Source: Streptomyces chartreusis NRRL 3882 (GTDB lineage: Bacteria > Actinomycetota > Actinomycetes > Streptomycetales > Streptomycetaceae). From it: DNA of 64,000 nucleotides. The position numbers and the translations under genes are program-made. The notes beneath the pieces were generated by a model. It ran no database searches, was not told the DNA's origin, and saw nothing but the letters and a program-made list of their open reading frames with translations. This document shows positions 6,635 to 14,580 of the stretch, in pieces. Location: NCBI RefSeq assembly GCF_900236475.1, contig NZ_LT963352.1:6080001-6144000 (forward strand), given 5' to 3'. The stretch's first letter is position 1. Each line of letters opens with the position of its first letter.

Positions 6635-8470
6635 TCAGCCCGGAACAGCGGTGGTGGCGGTTTCCAGCGTGCGCAGCCACATCTCGCACACCACGGTCTG
6701 GTACAGCGCGTCGAAAGGCAGGCTCGGGGGCAGCGGCCGGCCGCACGTCTCGCGCAGCACCTTCGCGTCGATCAGACCCAACCGAGCCAGCCGGGAGTCC
6801 TCGCACAGGGCCAGCAACTCGGCACGCTGTTCCCGCATCCCGACCTCCGCCTCGTAGGAACCCTCGTCCTTGGTGTGACGGGTCAGGCTCTCGTCGGGAA
6901 CGATGCCGCGCATCGCCTCGACGATGAGCGGCTTGTACTGCCAGGGGGTGATCCTGTCCTGCGGCCGCACCGCCAGGCCCGCTTCGACCACCCGGTCGTC
7001 GTAGTAGGGGGCGGCGAGGGTGAGCCCGGCGCGGCTGGCCATCTGGCCCACCTGCCGGACCATGCGGGAGTTGTTCCCCATGGCTTCCAGCTCGATGTGC
7101 TGCCCGCGCCTCTCGGCCAGTGGTTCGGCGGTACGCGCCGCGGTGCGGATCAGTTCGCGTACGGCCGCGACGGCGTCCGGCGTCGCCCATGGAGGGAGCC
7201 GTGGCGGCGTCCCCCAGTCCAGCGCGGGCGTCTCCAAGGGGGGCGGTACGGCGGTGAGCAGGTCGCCGGCTCGGCCGAGCCACGTCCGGTAGGAGCTGTT
7301 GTCCCACAACTGCCGCAGTGCTTCCCGGTACGGCCACGGGCCCTGGGCGGCGAAGCCGCGCAGGCGCTGCCACGCGATCCTGGGGTGGGTCCGTGCCAGC
7401 GTGTGCAGATGCGCCGGCGAGCCGGAGAGCAACTCGTCCCCGCCGAAGCCCGTCAGGTGTATGCGGGAGCCCTGTGCCGCAGCAAGCCGCGGAATGAGCA
7501 GACAGCGGCTGGGATGCATCATCGCCGGGCACGGCTCGTCGAAGCGCTCGTCCACGTCCCGGAGGCCCTCGTACACCATCGGCAACTGGTCTCCGGCGAT
7601 GACGTGGTGACCGACGTCGCCCAGTCTCGCGACCGTCCGGCGCGCCCAGGTCACGTCGTCGCACAGGGGGTCGAGACCGTCGGCGGTGTAGGCGATGACC
7701 TTCGCCGTGCCGCGTGCGGCCAGAGCGCACACCGAGGTCGAGTCCAGGCCGCCCAGATCGCAGCTCACCACGTCCCGGCCCCGGACGCGGACCTCCACCG
7801 CCGCCGACAGTGCCTTCCGCAACGCCGACGCGCCCTCGGCCATCGGCACCACCGGCTCGGGAGGCGCCCACCACGCGACGGGCCGTCCCCGGCCGTCGGC
7901 GTCGAGCGCCAGGTAGCGGCCGATCCCCAGGGCGCCCACACCACGCCACACCGGTTCGCCGGCCAGCGGGTGCGGCGCGCACGGATTCAGCAGGCGGGCC
8001 GCCAGCCGCTGCTCGTCGACCTCCGCGTCGAGCAGAGCGGCCAAGACGTCGGCCCGGTCCGCGGCCACGGTGGTGTCCTCGAGCCTGGCGTGGAACACCC
8101 GCCGAAAGCCGGTGACGCTCCCCTGGACACGCACCCGTCCGGCGACCGAAGCGACCAGATGCCAACTCCCGGCCAGGCCGCGGGCCAGACCGTCCAGGTC
8201 GCTGATCGTCCGGATCCGGTCGGCCGCCGGGGTGAGCCGGTCGGCGGTGACGGCGTGTTCACCGACGACTGCGATCTTCGTCCGGCCCGCCTCGCCGACG
8301 GCCATGGCACCGGGAGACCAGTGGCCGAGCAGCCACGGCCGTCCCGACGGGTGGCTGACCTCCTGGACCTTCCGGGTGCGAAGTGCGGCGGACACCCGGG
8401 CCGCCGAAGCACAGTCCGGAAGGACGACGAACCAGCCCGGACCCTCGCCGGAACCAGGAAAATCGACCAT
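6635..8470 (-). CDS. Lasso peptide cyclase (C, asparagine synthase-like)
   Basis: A 611-residue asparagine-synthetase homologue that adenylates the ring-forming Asp or Glu side chain of the core peptide and closes the macrolactam with the N-terminal amine. The ATP-pyrophosphatase motif is CDLGGLDSTSV (about residues 237-247), and later conserved blocks such as LTGFGGDELLSGSP and the PYYDDRVVE segment are present. The N-terminal glutaminase-like half lacks the catalytic Cys2, as in known lasso cyclases. The start at 8470 (MVDFPG) follows AGGAAGGGA at good spacing; the frame is open further upstream but would run into the precursor region. B1 begins 13 bp after its stop. Confidence 0.9.
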   Translation of the reverse strand: MVDFPGSGEGPGWFVVLPDCASAARVSAALRTRKVQEVSHPSGRPWLLGHWSPGAMAVGEAGRTKIAVVGEHAVTADRLTPAADRIRTISDLDGLARGLAGSWHLVASVAGRVRVQGSVTGFRRVFHARLEDTTVAADRADVLAALLDAEVDEQRLAARLLNPCAPHPLAGEPVWRGVGALGIGRYLALDADGRGRPVAWWAPPEPVVPMAEGASALRKALSAAVEVRVRGRDVVSCDLGGLDSTSVCALAARGTAKVIAYTADGLDPLCDDVTWARRTVARLGDVGHHVIAGDQLPMVYEGLRDVDERFDEPCPAMMHPSRCLLIPRLAAAQGSRIHLTGFGGDELLSGSPAHLHTLARTHPRIAWQRLRGFAAQGPWPYREALRQLWDNSSYRTWLGRAGDLLTAVPPPLETPALDWGTPPRLPPWATPDAVAAVRELIRTAARTAEPLAERRGQHIELEAMGNNSRMVRQVGQMASRAGLTLAAPYYDDRVVEAGLAVRPQDRITPWQYKPLIVEAMRGIVPDESLTRHTKDEGSYEAEVGMREQRAELLALCEDSRLARLGLIDAKVLRETCGRPLPPSLPFDALYQTVVCEMWLRTLETATTAVPG

Positions 8471-8579
8471 GCCGGTCCCTTCCTGTACCCCGAGCCCTGA
8501 AGCGATCAAGAGATGTGGGCGGCAGGACTGACGCCCTGCCACCCCTCGGAGATCCCGCACCGGCGGAACAACCGGCGGA

Positions 8580-8693
8580 TCAGAAGAACCTCCTCCGGAA
8601 GAACCAGAACCTCTCCGGCCCGTCCCTGAAGCCCAGACCGGTCTTGCGGAAGGAGCCGACCGCAGTCAGCGTCGGACGCTCGTAGGTGCGCAT
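8580..8693 (-). CDS. Lasso peptide precursor (A)
   Basis: A 37-codon gene. The ATG at 8693 follows a perfect AGGAGG (8703-8708) at 9-nt spacing, and the TGA is at 8580-8582. The leader carries the actinobacterial lasso motif: Tyr4, Pro7, Leu9, Gly13, Phe15 and Thr18 (MRTYERPTLTAVGSFRKT). The following core region reads GLGFRDGPERFWFFRRRFF. Lasso leaders normally have Thr two residues before the core, which would make Leu20 the first core residue and Glu27 the eighth, giving an 8-residue ring; if Gly19 is first, Glu27 is the ninth. The tail after the ring is Arg/Phe/Trp only. It directly precedes the cyclase gene. Confidence 0.88.
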   Translation of the reverse strand: MRTYERPTLTAVGSFRKTGLGFRDGPERFWFFRRRFF

Positions 8694-8828
8694 GTCGTTG
8701 CACCTCCTGAACTGCGCGCGTCGCTATCGGTTGTCTCTTCCACCATGACACCAAATGGGGTGATTGGCCAAAAAGTCTGGTTTGACCAAAGAGCCAGATA
8801 ACGTTACTGATTCAACCTTTAGGACTTC

Positions 8829-9281
8829 TCAGGGGCATTGGGTCGTCGCCAGGCTCGCCCACACCGCGTTGCCCCCCGTGAGGGGTGAGCGGGTGACTCC
8901 CCAGCTGTCGGCTATCTCCCGTACGAGCAGCAGGCCACGGCCGCCCTCGTCGTCGAGGGCGGGGCGGCAGTCGGGGATGCCGCGGCCCGTGAGGTCGCCG
9001 TCGTGCACCTCCAGCCGGAAGCGTTCCGCCGTCATCCGGCCCACGCCGCACAGGATCCGCTCGCCGGGCGTGTGCAGAACGGCGTTGGTCACCAGCTCGG
9101 ACACCACCAGGACGGCGTTCGCGCACGCCTCGTCGGGCACCTGCCAGGAGTCCAGCCGCGCCTGCGTGGCATGACGGGCGACTCTGACGCTGGTCCGGTG
9201 GGACGGCAGCTCCAGCCAGTGGGTGCGGCCCGGGCGCACCGCGTCCAGGAACCGGGGAGTGGAAGTCGTGTGGGGGGACAC
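8829..9281 (-). CDS. ATP-binding protein, anti-sigma factor-like (HATPase_c_2)
   Basis: A 150-residue protein of the GHKL ATPase type related to SpoIIAB/RsbW anti-sigma factor kinases, very numerous in Streptomyces. The N box is SELVTNAVLHT and the G1/G2 region reads GRGLLLVREIADSWGV. The start is a GTG at 9281 with GGAAGG upstream. It is divergent from the XRE regulator gene and lies upstream of, and in the same direction as, the lasso precursor (135 bp apart). Pairs of such an ATPase with an XRE/DUF397 set recur in streptomycete genomes and suggest a regulatory module. Its partner is unknown. Confidence 0.82.
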   Translation of the reverse strand: MSPHTTSTPRFLDAVRPGRTHWLELPSHRTSVRVARHATQARLDSWQVPDEACANAVLVVSELVTNAVLHTPGERILCGVGRMTAERFRLEVHDGDLTGRGIPDCRPALDDEGGRGLLLVREIADSWGVTRSPLTGGNAVWASLATTQCP

Positions 9282-9527
9282 GGCATTCGCCTTCCGTGGG
9301 GGTGGGCGCAGTCAAGGAAGGGGCGAGGCGCGAAACGGACCGCCCGGAAGGGGACTTGGGGATTCCGGCGCCCTGTTCACACAAGTAACTATGCTCGTAG
9401 AGCAGTTCACGCTGCAACCATCTGCCTGATAATTTCAGAAGGAAGGTATCGCTGCTCCGGGCCGCTTGGCGGACGATCAAGTCCCTGTCAGGCTTGCACC
9501 GGTGACGACCCCTCAGGAGGCACGGGC

Positions 9528-10400
9528 GTGAACGACGCGCGATCAGGCACCGGCGCCGGCGCGCCCACCGTTCTCCGCATGATCCTGGGACGCCGCCTCC
9601 AGGAGGCCCGGCAGACCGCGGGCCTGTCCCTCGACGACGCGGCCAAGGCCCTGCGCGTCACGCCGCTGACCATCCGCCGCCTGGAGAAGGCCGAGGTCGG
9701 CCTGAAGATCCTCTACGTCGAGAAGCTGCTCCAGACCTACGGGGCTGAGCAGCAGGAGATCGACGAGTTCGTCAGTCTGGCCGAGCGGGCCAACGAGCCC
9801 GGCTGGTGGCACCCGTACCGCGATGTGATGCCGTCCTGGTTCACCGCCTACGTGAGCCTGGAGACCGGCGCGAGAACACTGCGCACCTATGAGCCGCAGT
9901 ACGTCACGGGACTGCTCCAGACACCCGGGTACGCCCGTGCCGTGCTGCGCGGCGGCTTCCCGAACGACAACGACGAGGACCTCCAGCGGCGCGTGGAGCT
10001 GCGGCTGCGCCGCCAGAGCCTGCTCACGAAGCCGGACGCGCCCACGCTGTGGGTGGTGATGGAGGAGGCCGTGCTGCACCGGGTGGTGGGCGGCCCCGAG
10101 GTGATGCGCGAGCAGATCGACCGGCTCCTGGAGGCGTCCGAGCTGGAGCACGTCAGCGTCGACATCGTGCCGTTCACGGCGGGCGCCCACGTCGGGGCGT
10201 GCGCGCCCTTCACCTACTTCCGGTTCGAGGAGCGGGAGCTGCCCGACATTGTCTACAGCGAGATCCTCTCCGCGTCCGTCTACCTCGACCAGCGCGCCGA
10301 CGTCGTGGCCCATCTGGAGGCCCACAACCGGCTGTCGCTGAAGACCTCGTCAGCGGACAGCAAGGCGCTGTTGAACCGCATGCGGAAGGAGTACTCATGA
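9528..10400 (+). CDS. XRE-family regulator with DUF5753 domain
   Basis: A 290-residue protein with an N-terminal helix-turn-helix (about residues 17-75: LGRRLQEARQTAGLSLDDAAKALRV, split as helices 1-2, then TPLTIRRLEKAEVG as the recognition part) and a C-terminal DUF5753 domain that includes YEPQYVTGLLQTPGYARAVL. Such proteins pair with small DUF397 proteins and often control development or antibiotic production. The GTG start at 9528 has AGGAGG 7 bp upstream. The stop overlaps the DUF397 gene start as ATGA. Divergent from the ATPase gene, with 246 bp between them that must hold both promoters. Confidence 0.88.
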   Translation: MNDARSGTGAGAPTVLRMILGRRLQEARQTAGLSLDDAAKALRVTPLTIRRLEKAEVGLKILYVEKLLQTYGAEQQEIDEFVSLAERANEPGWWHPYRDVMPSWFTAYVSLETGARTLRTYEPQYVTGLLQTPGYARAVLRGGFPNDNDEDLQRRVELRLRRQSLLTKPDAPTLWVVMEEAVLHRVVGGPEVMREQIDRLLEASELEHVSVDIVPFTAGAHVGACAPFTYFRFEERELPDIVYSEILSASVYLDQRADVVAHLEAHNRLSLKTSSADSKALLNRMRKEYS

Positions 10401-10648
10401 CCATCGCCGAGGGCGCCGTGTACAACGGGATGCCCGCGTCGGACCTCGGGGAACAGGGCTGGGAACGTCCGTGGAGCGGCCCCAACGGGGGCCAGTGCGT
10501 GGAGACCAAGCAACTGGCCGACGGCCGCGTGGCGGTTCGGCAGTCGGCCGATCCCGCCGGTCCGGCGCTGATCTACACGCCCGAGGAGATCACCGCGTTC
10601 GTCGCGGGCGTCAAGCAGGGCCTCGCCGACCATCTCACGGCCCTCTGA
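10397..10648 (+). CDS. DUF397 domain protein
   Basis: An 83-residue acidic DUF397 protein. The characteristic elements are present: a Trp/Ser-rich N-terminal part (ERPWSGPNGGQCVETKQL) and the closing segment with ALIYTPEEITAFVAGVKQG. DUF397 proteins act with the neighbouring XRE regulator, as antitoxin-like or co-regulator partners in the systems that have been studied. ATGA coupling to the XRE gene supports one functional unit. Confidence 0.9.
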   Translation: MTIAEGAVYNGMPASDLGEQGWERPWSGPNGGQCVETKQLADGRVAVRQSADPAGPALIYTPEEITAFVAGVKQGLADHLTAL

Positions 10649-10716
10649 ACCCCCGCGATCCCCACAACCCCCACCGAGCCGGACCCGCACCACCACCCCC
10701 CACCGAGAGGCACGGC

Positions 10717-11529
10717 ATGACCCACTCGCACGCGTCACGGGACATCGACACCAGCAGGCCGCACTCCGCCCGCATGTACGACTACTACCTGGGCGGCAAG
10801 GACCACTTCGAGGTGGACAAGCAGGCGGCCGAGCGGGTCGCCGAGGCCTACCCCGCCATCTTCGTCTGCGCCCGCGAGAACCGCGCCTTCATGCACCGGG
10901 CCACCCGCGTCCTCGCCCGCGAGCACGGCATCCGCCAGTGGCTGGACATCGGCACCGGCATCCCCACCGAGCCCAACCTGCACCAGGTGGCCCAGTCCGT
11001 GGTCCCCGACGCCCGCGTGGTCTACGCCGACAACGACCCCCTCGTCCTCAAGTACGCCGAGCGCCTGATGCGCAGCACGGCCGAGGGCCGTACGACGTAC
11101 ATAGAGGCGGACGTCAACGACCCCCAGGCGCTGCTGACCGCACCCGAACTGGCCGAGGTCCTCGACCTGAGCCGCCCGGTCGCGCTCTCCCTCAACGCGC
11201 TGATGCACTTCGTCACCGACGCCCAGGACCCGTACGGCATCGTGCGCCGGCTGCTGGACGTCCTGCCCTCGGGCAGCGCCCTGGCGCTGAGCCACTGCAC
11301 GCCCGACTTCGACCCGTCGACCTGGCAGAAGGTCACCGAGATCTACACCTCGGCCGGGACGCCGGTGCAGTTCCGCTCCCGGGCGGACGTCACCCGCTTC
11401 TTCGACGGCCTGGAGCTGCTCGACCCCGGTGTCACCGTCGGCCACCGCTGGCGGCCCGACGCCACCGACGGCGACGCCCCGACGGACGCCGAGGTCAGCC
11501 TGTGGACCGGGGTGGGCGTCAAACCGTAG
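10717..11529 (+). CDS. SAM-dependent methyltransferase of the DUF574 family
   Basis: A 270-residue protein with the signature start of the actinobacterial DUF574 methyltransferase family: DTSRPHSARMYDYYLGGKDHF, where the N-P/H-SARxYDYxLGGKxHF block is diagnostic (given here in parts). SAM-binding motif I is WLDIGTGIPTEPNLH and the acidic motif II is VVYADNDPLVL. The substrate is unknown. ATG 10717 has GAGAGG 6 bp upstream. The gene follows the DUF397 gene by 68 bp and overlaps the convergent beta-glucosidase gene by 11 bp at the 3' ends. Confidence 0.88.
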   Translation: MTHSHASRDIDTSRPHSARMYDYYLGGKDHFEVDKQAAERVAEAYPAIFVCARENRAFMHRATRVLAREHGIRQWLDIGTGIPTEPNLHQVAQSVVPDARVVYADNDPLVLKYAERLMRSTAEGRTTYIEADVNDPQALLTAPELAEVLDLSRPVALSLNALMHFVTDAQDPYGIVRRLLDVLPSGSALALSHCTPDFDPSTWQKVTEIYTSAGTPVQFRSRADVTRFFDGLELLDPGVTVGHRWRPDATDGDAPTDAEVSLWTGVGVKP

Positions 11530-12841
11530 TTCCCTGGGCCCGCAGCACCTCCCGGTACCAGCGGTACGACGACTTCGGGGTCCGCTCCAGGGTCTCGAAG
11601 TCGACGTGGACCAGGCCGAAGCGGCGGGCGTAGCCCTCCGCCCACTCGAAGTTGTCGAGCAGGGACCACACGAAGTAGCCGCGTACGTCGACGCCCGCCT
11701 CCAGCGCCCGGTGCAGGGCCCGGATGTGGCCGTCCAGATAGGCGATGCGGTCCTGGTCGTCGACGTCCGGGTACGAGCAGCCGTTCTCGGTGATGACGAC
11801 GGGCGGGAGCCGGTCGCCGTAGCGGTCGTGGAAGGTGGTGAGGAGCTCGGTCAGGCCCTCGGGCACGACCGGCCAGCCGAAGTCGGTGACCGGGTGGCCC
11901 GTGATCTCCCGTACGGAGAAGGGGAGTTCGGCGGGCATGGCGACGCCGCCGAAGGTGATGTCGGTGCCCTGCGGGGCGCCCACCCGCGTCGGCGCGTAGT
12001 AGTTGACGCCGTACCAGTCGACCGGCTCGGCGATCACCTTCAGGTCGGCCGCGACGTCCCCGGGCATCAGCTCGCCGATGCCGTCCGGGTAGCGGCCCAG
12101 CAGCAGCGGGTCCGCGAACAGTCGGTTCAGCAGCACGTCGTAGAACTCGGCCGCCTCCGCGTCCGCCGCCTCGGTCGACGCGGCCCAGGTCGGGCCGTGC
12201 GAGTTGGCGATGCCGATGTCCGTGACGCCCGAGGCGCGCAGGGCCCGGACGGCCAGGCCGTGGGCCAGCAGCTGGTGGTGGGCGGCCGGGAGCGCGTCGA
12301 ACAGCAGCTGCCTGCCCGGCGCGTGCACGCCCAGGGCGTGACCCAGCAGGGTGTGTTCGGCGGGCTCGTTGAGGGTGATCCACTTCGTCACCCGGTCTCC
12401 CAGGCGGCCGGCGACCAGGGCCGCGTACTCGGCGAAACGCGCCGCCGTGTCCCGCTCCAGCCAGTCCAGGTCCGTCGGCAGGTCCCAGTGGAACAGGGTC
12501 GGCACCGGGCGGATCCCGGCCGCGCACAGGTCGTCCACCAGCCGGTCGTAGAAGTCCAGGCCCTTCTCGGAGCGCACGCGCGGCCAGGACACCGAGAAGC
12601 GGTACGCGTTCACGCCGAGGCCGGCCAGCAGTGCCACGTCCTCGCGGTGGCGGTGGTAGTGGTCGCAGGCCACCACCGCCGTCGAGCCGTCCTTCACCCG
12701 GCCCGGCTCGGCCGTGAAGGCGTCCCACACGGAGGGCTCGCGCTCGTCCGCCGCGCCCTCGATCTGGTGCGCCGAGGTCGACACGCCCCAGAGGAAGCCG
12801 GCCGGGAAGCGGGGGATCGGATTGCCTGCGTCAGTCGCCAT
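11519..12841 (-). CDS. GH1 family beta-glucosidase
   Basis: A 440-residue cytoplasmic glycoside hydrolase family 1 enzyme, expected to hydrolyse beta-linked glucose from cellobiose-like or aryl glucosides. The acid/base Glu is Glu159 in TLNEP and the nucleophile is Glu352 in VVITENG. The N-terminal FLWGVSTSAHQIEG and C-terminal YFVWSLLDNFEWAEGY are typical. ATG 12841 (MATDAG) is chosen; ATG 12853 adds four residues and is also possible. No signal peptide. No sugar transporter or LacI-type regulator lies alongside, so its control is not visible here. Confidence 0.92.
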   Translation of the reverse strand: MATDAGNPIPRFPAGFLWGVSTSAHQIEGAADEREPSVWDAFTAEPGRVKDGSTAVVACDHYHRHREDVALLAGLGVNAYRFSVSWPRVRSEKGLDFYDRLVDDLCAAGIRPVPTLFHWDLPTDLDWLERDTAARFAEYAALVAGRLGDRVTKWITLNEPAEHTLLGHALGVHAPGRQLLFDALPAAHHQLLAHGLAVRALRASGVTDIGIANSHGPTWAASTEAADAEAAEFYDVLLNRLFADPLLLGRYPDGIGELMPGDVAADLKVIAEPVDWYGVNYYAPTRVGAPQGTDITFGGVAMPAELPFSVREITGHPVTDFGWPVVPEGLTELLTTFHDRYGDRLPPVVITENGCSYPDVDDQDRIAYLDGHIRALHRALEAGVDVRGYFVWSLLDNFEWAEGYARRFGLVHVDFETLERTPKSSYRWYREVLRAQGTTV

Positions 12842-12912
12842 GCGCTGGATCATCCGTACCGCCGGTAACAGAAGTCAACAGGCCGCCGCGGAGCACCTGT
12901 TGCCCCCGCCTG

Positions 12913-13179
12913 TCACGCCCCCTCCTTCAGCACCCGGGAGATCAGCTTCCGCTGCTCCTCGGTCAGCCGGGGGTCCGCGCAGTACACCGTCTTGCCGTCC
13001 ACCGTGATCTGGTAGCCGAAGCCGTCCGGAACGCCGATCGGCGGAGTGCTCCGTCCGGCGGCGAACGCCTTCTCGGCCAGGGCGTGCCATTCGGGGGCAT
13101 CGGGGCGGCCGGAGGTGTCCACCTCGGCATGCCGTTCGATGCCCGCGAACCCGCCCGTGCGCCTCACCTGAATCCGCAT
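12913..13179 (-). CDS. Emfourin-type protealysin inhibitor
   Basis: An 88-residue protein matching the emfourin family of M4 peptidase inhibitors, by its start MRIQVRRTGGFAGIER and by the core GFGYQITVDGKTVYCADPRLTEEQ (given in part: YQITVDGKTV). It begins 20 bp downstream of the M4 protease stop on the same strand, the known arrangement for protealysin-like protease and inhibitor. It has no signal peptide, so it can meet the protease in the cytoplasm. One cysteine is present. Its likely job is to keep the protease silent inside the cell. Confidence 0.85.
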   Translation of the reverse strand: MRIQVRRTGGFAGIERHAEVDTSGRPDAPEWHALAEKAFAAGRSTPPIGVPDGFGYQITVDGKTVYCADPRLTEEQRKLISRVLKEGA

Positions 13180-13199
13180 GGCACCTGTCTAGTACGGAA

Positions 13200-14261
13200 C
13201 TACAGGGTCCGCACCCCGACCTGCTCCCAGGCCTTCGACACGGCGTCCAGCTCCTCCCCGTCGCCGAACCGCTCCCGCGCGGCCTTGACGGTGAGCGTGG
13301 CGAAGTCGGCGAACATCGCCTGCTGCTTCAGCTCGCCGCCGGTCAGCACGTCGTACCAGACCTGTCCCGCGCGTTCCCAGGCGTGGCCGCCGAGGGCCGT
13401 GGCCGCCAGGTAGAAGGCGTGGTTCGGGATGCCCGAGTTGATGTGGACACCGCCGTTGTCGCGGCCGGTGCGGACGAAGTCGTCCATCGTGGCCGGCTGC
13501 GGGTCCTTGCCCAGGACGTCGTCGTCGTACGCCGTGCCCGGCTCCTTCATGGAGCGCAGCGCCTTGCCCGTCACCCGTGGGGCGAGCAGGCCCGCGCCGA
13601 TCAGCCAGTCCGCCTCGGCGGCGGTCTGGCCCAGCGTGTACTGCTTGATGAGCGAGCCGAAGACGTCCGACAGGGACTCGTTCAGCGCGCCGGGCTGACC
13701 GAAGTAGGTGAGGTTGGCCGTGTACTGGGTGACGCCGTGGACCAGTTCGTGGCCGATGACGTCGATCGGGATGGTGAAGTCGAGGAAGATCTCGCCGTCC
13801 CCGTCGCCGAAGACCATCTGCTCGCCGTTCCAGAAGGCGTTGTTGTAGTCGCGGTCGTAGTGCACGGTCGCGTTCAGGGGCAGGCCGCCGCCGTCGATGG
13901 AGTCGCGCTGGTACGCCCGCCAGAGCAGCTCGAAGGTGGCGCCGAGGCCCGCGTAGGCGCGGTTGACGGTGGCGTCCTTGCCGGGCTTGTCGCCCTCGCC
14001 GCGGACCTTGTGGCCGGGCAGGTCGGTGCCGTGCCGGGCGTCGTGGATGGTCCGCTGCGGCTTGCCGTCGGCGACCCCGGTGACGGCGGTCGCGCCGATG
14101 ACCGTGGTGAGGCGGCGCTGGGTGCGCTCGAAGGCGTCGCGCTGCAGCGTGCGGCGGGCGGGCCCGGCGAGCGCGGGGTCCTCGGCCTGGGCGAGCTTGT
14201 CGAGGACATGCGGTGGAACGATGGTGCAGAAGACGGGCTCGAAGCCCCCGTGAGTCGTCAT
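13200..14261 (-). CDS. M4 family metallopeptidase, protealysin type
   Basis: A 353-residue thermolysin-fold zinc protease. The zinc motif is HELVH (171-175) with catalytic Glu172, the third ligand is Glu195 in NESLSD, and the proton-donor region is GGVHINSGIPNHAFY. The N-terminal propeptide is short (about 50 residues) and carries a PPxxL motif (VPPHVL), the hallmark of protealysin-like precursors. There is no signal peptide, unlike secreted thermolysins. ATG 14261 is chosen; the frame is open to 14369 but the extension is not family-like. It is followed by the emfourin inhibitor gene. Confidence 0.92.
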   Translation of the reverse strand: MTTHGGFEPVFCTIVPPHVLDKLAQAEDPALAGPARRTLQRDAFERTQRRLTTVIGATAVTGVADGKPQRTIHDARHGTDLPGHKVRGEGDKPGKDATVNRAYAGLGATFELLWRAYQRDSIDGGGLPLNATVHYDRDYNNAFWNGEQMVFGDGDGEIFLDFTIPIDVIGHELVHGVTQYTANLTYFGQPGALNESLSDVFGSLIKQYTLGQTAAEADWLIGAGLLAPRVTGKALRSMKEPGTAYDDDVLGKDPQPATMDDFVRTGRDNGGVHINSGIPNHAFYLAATALGGHAWERAGQVWYDVLTGGELKQQAMFADFATLTVKAARERFGDGEELDAVSKAWEQVGVRTL

Positions 14262-14452
14262 GCCCGGCACCCTTGCACTGCGTGACGGAGCTGTCACTAG
14301 TCGCCACCATGATTGGTGAAATACCGGGACAAGGGCCTTCACCCTCCGTGGCGAAGTGGTATAGCGCACTTTTTGTCCCGTATGTGCGCCCGGTCCCGCA
14401 TACTGATACGGACCCGCGCACCCGGAGGGCCTCGGCTAGCATGCTGCGCATC

Positions 14453-14500
14453 ATGCGTTTCGGGCTGCTTCTCCTTAGCTGCCGCGGCGAGGGCCTGTAG
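14453..14500 (+). CDS. leuL: Leucine leader peptide of leuA
   Basis: A 15-codon frame, MRFGLLLLSCRGEGL, with four consecutive Leu codons (CTG CTT CTC CTT) that include CTT, rare in this GC-rich genome. It ends 80 bp before leuA. Streptomycetes are known to control leuA by attenuation with such a leader: Leu-tRNA shortage stalls the ribosome on the Leu run. An in-frame ATG at 14441 would add four residues. Confidence 0.85.
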   Translation: MRFGLLLLSCRGEGL

Positions 14501-14547
14501 TCGAGGCCGACTCCCTCCCCGCGGAGCTTGGTGCTGCGTCGTCGGCC
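14492..14547 (+). promoter_or_regulatory. Alternative stem-loops of the leuA attenuator
   Basis: Two pairings exclude each other. GGCCT at 14492-14496 can pair with AGGCC at 14504-14508, while GGCCGAC at 14505-14511 can pair with GTCGGCC at 14541-14547. The first covers the leader stop codon, so a ribosome position on leuL would decide which forms. No U-tract follows, so the switch may act by translation or by termination of another kind. Confidence 0.5.
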
Positions 14548-14580
14548 GTCCTTCCGGACACTCTGAGGAGCCCCCGCATC

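Noticed and set aside
8506..8754. An 82-residue minus-strand frame over the lasso precursor
   Set aside because: It is in another frame, has no ribosome-binding site, and the 37-codon precursor frame carries the leader motif and the AGGAGG site.
8709..8828. A sigma70-like promoter for the lasso precursor
   Set aside because: The AT-rich gap holds TTGG and GATAGC-type elements, but no pair has a convincing 16-18 bp spacing.
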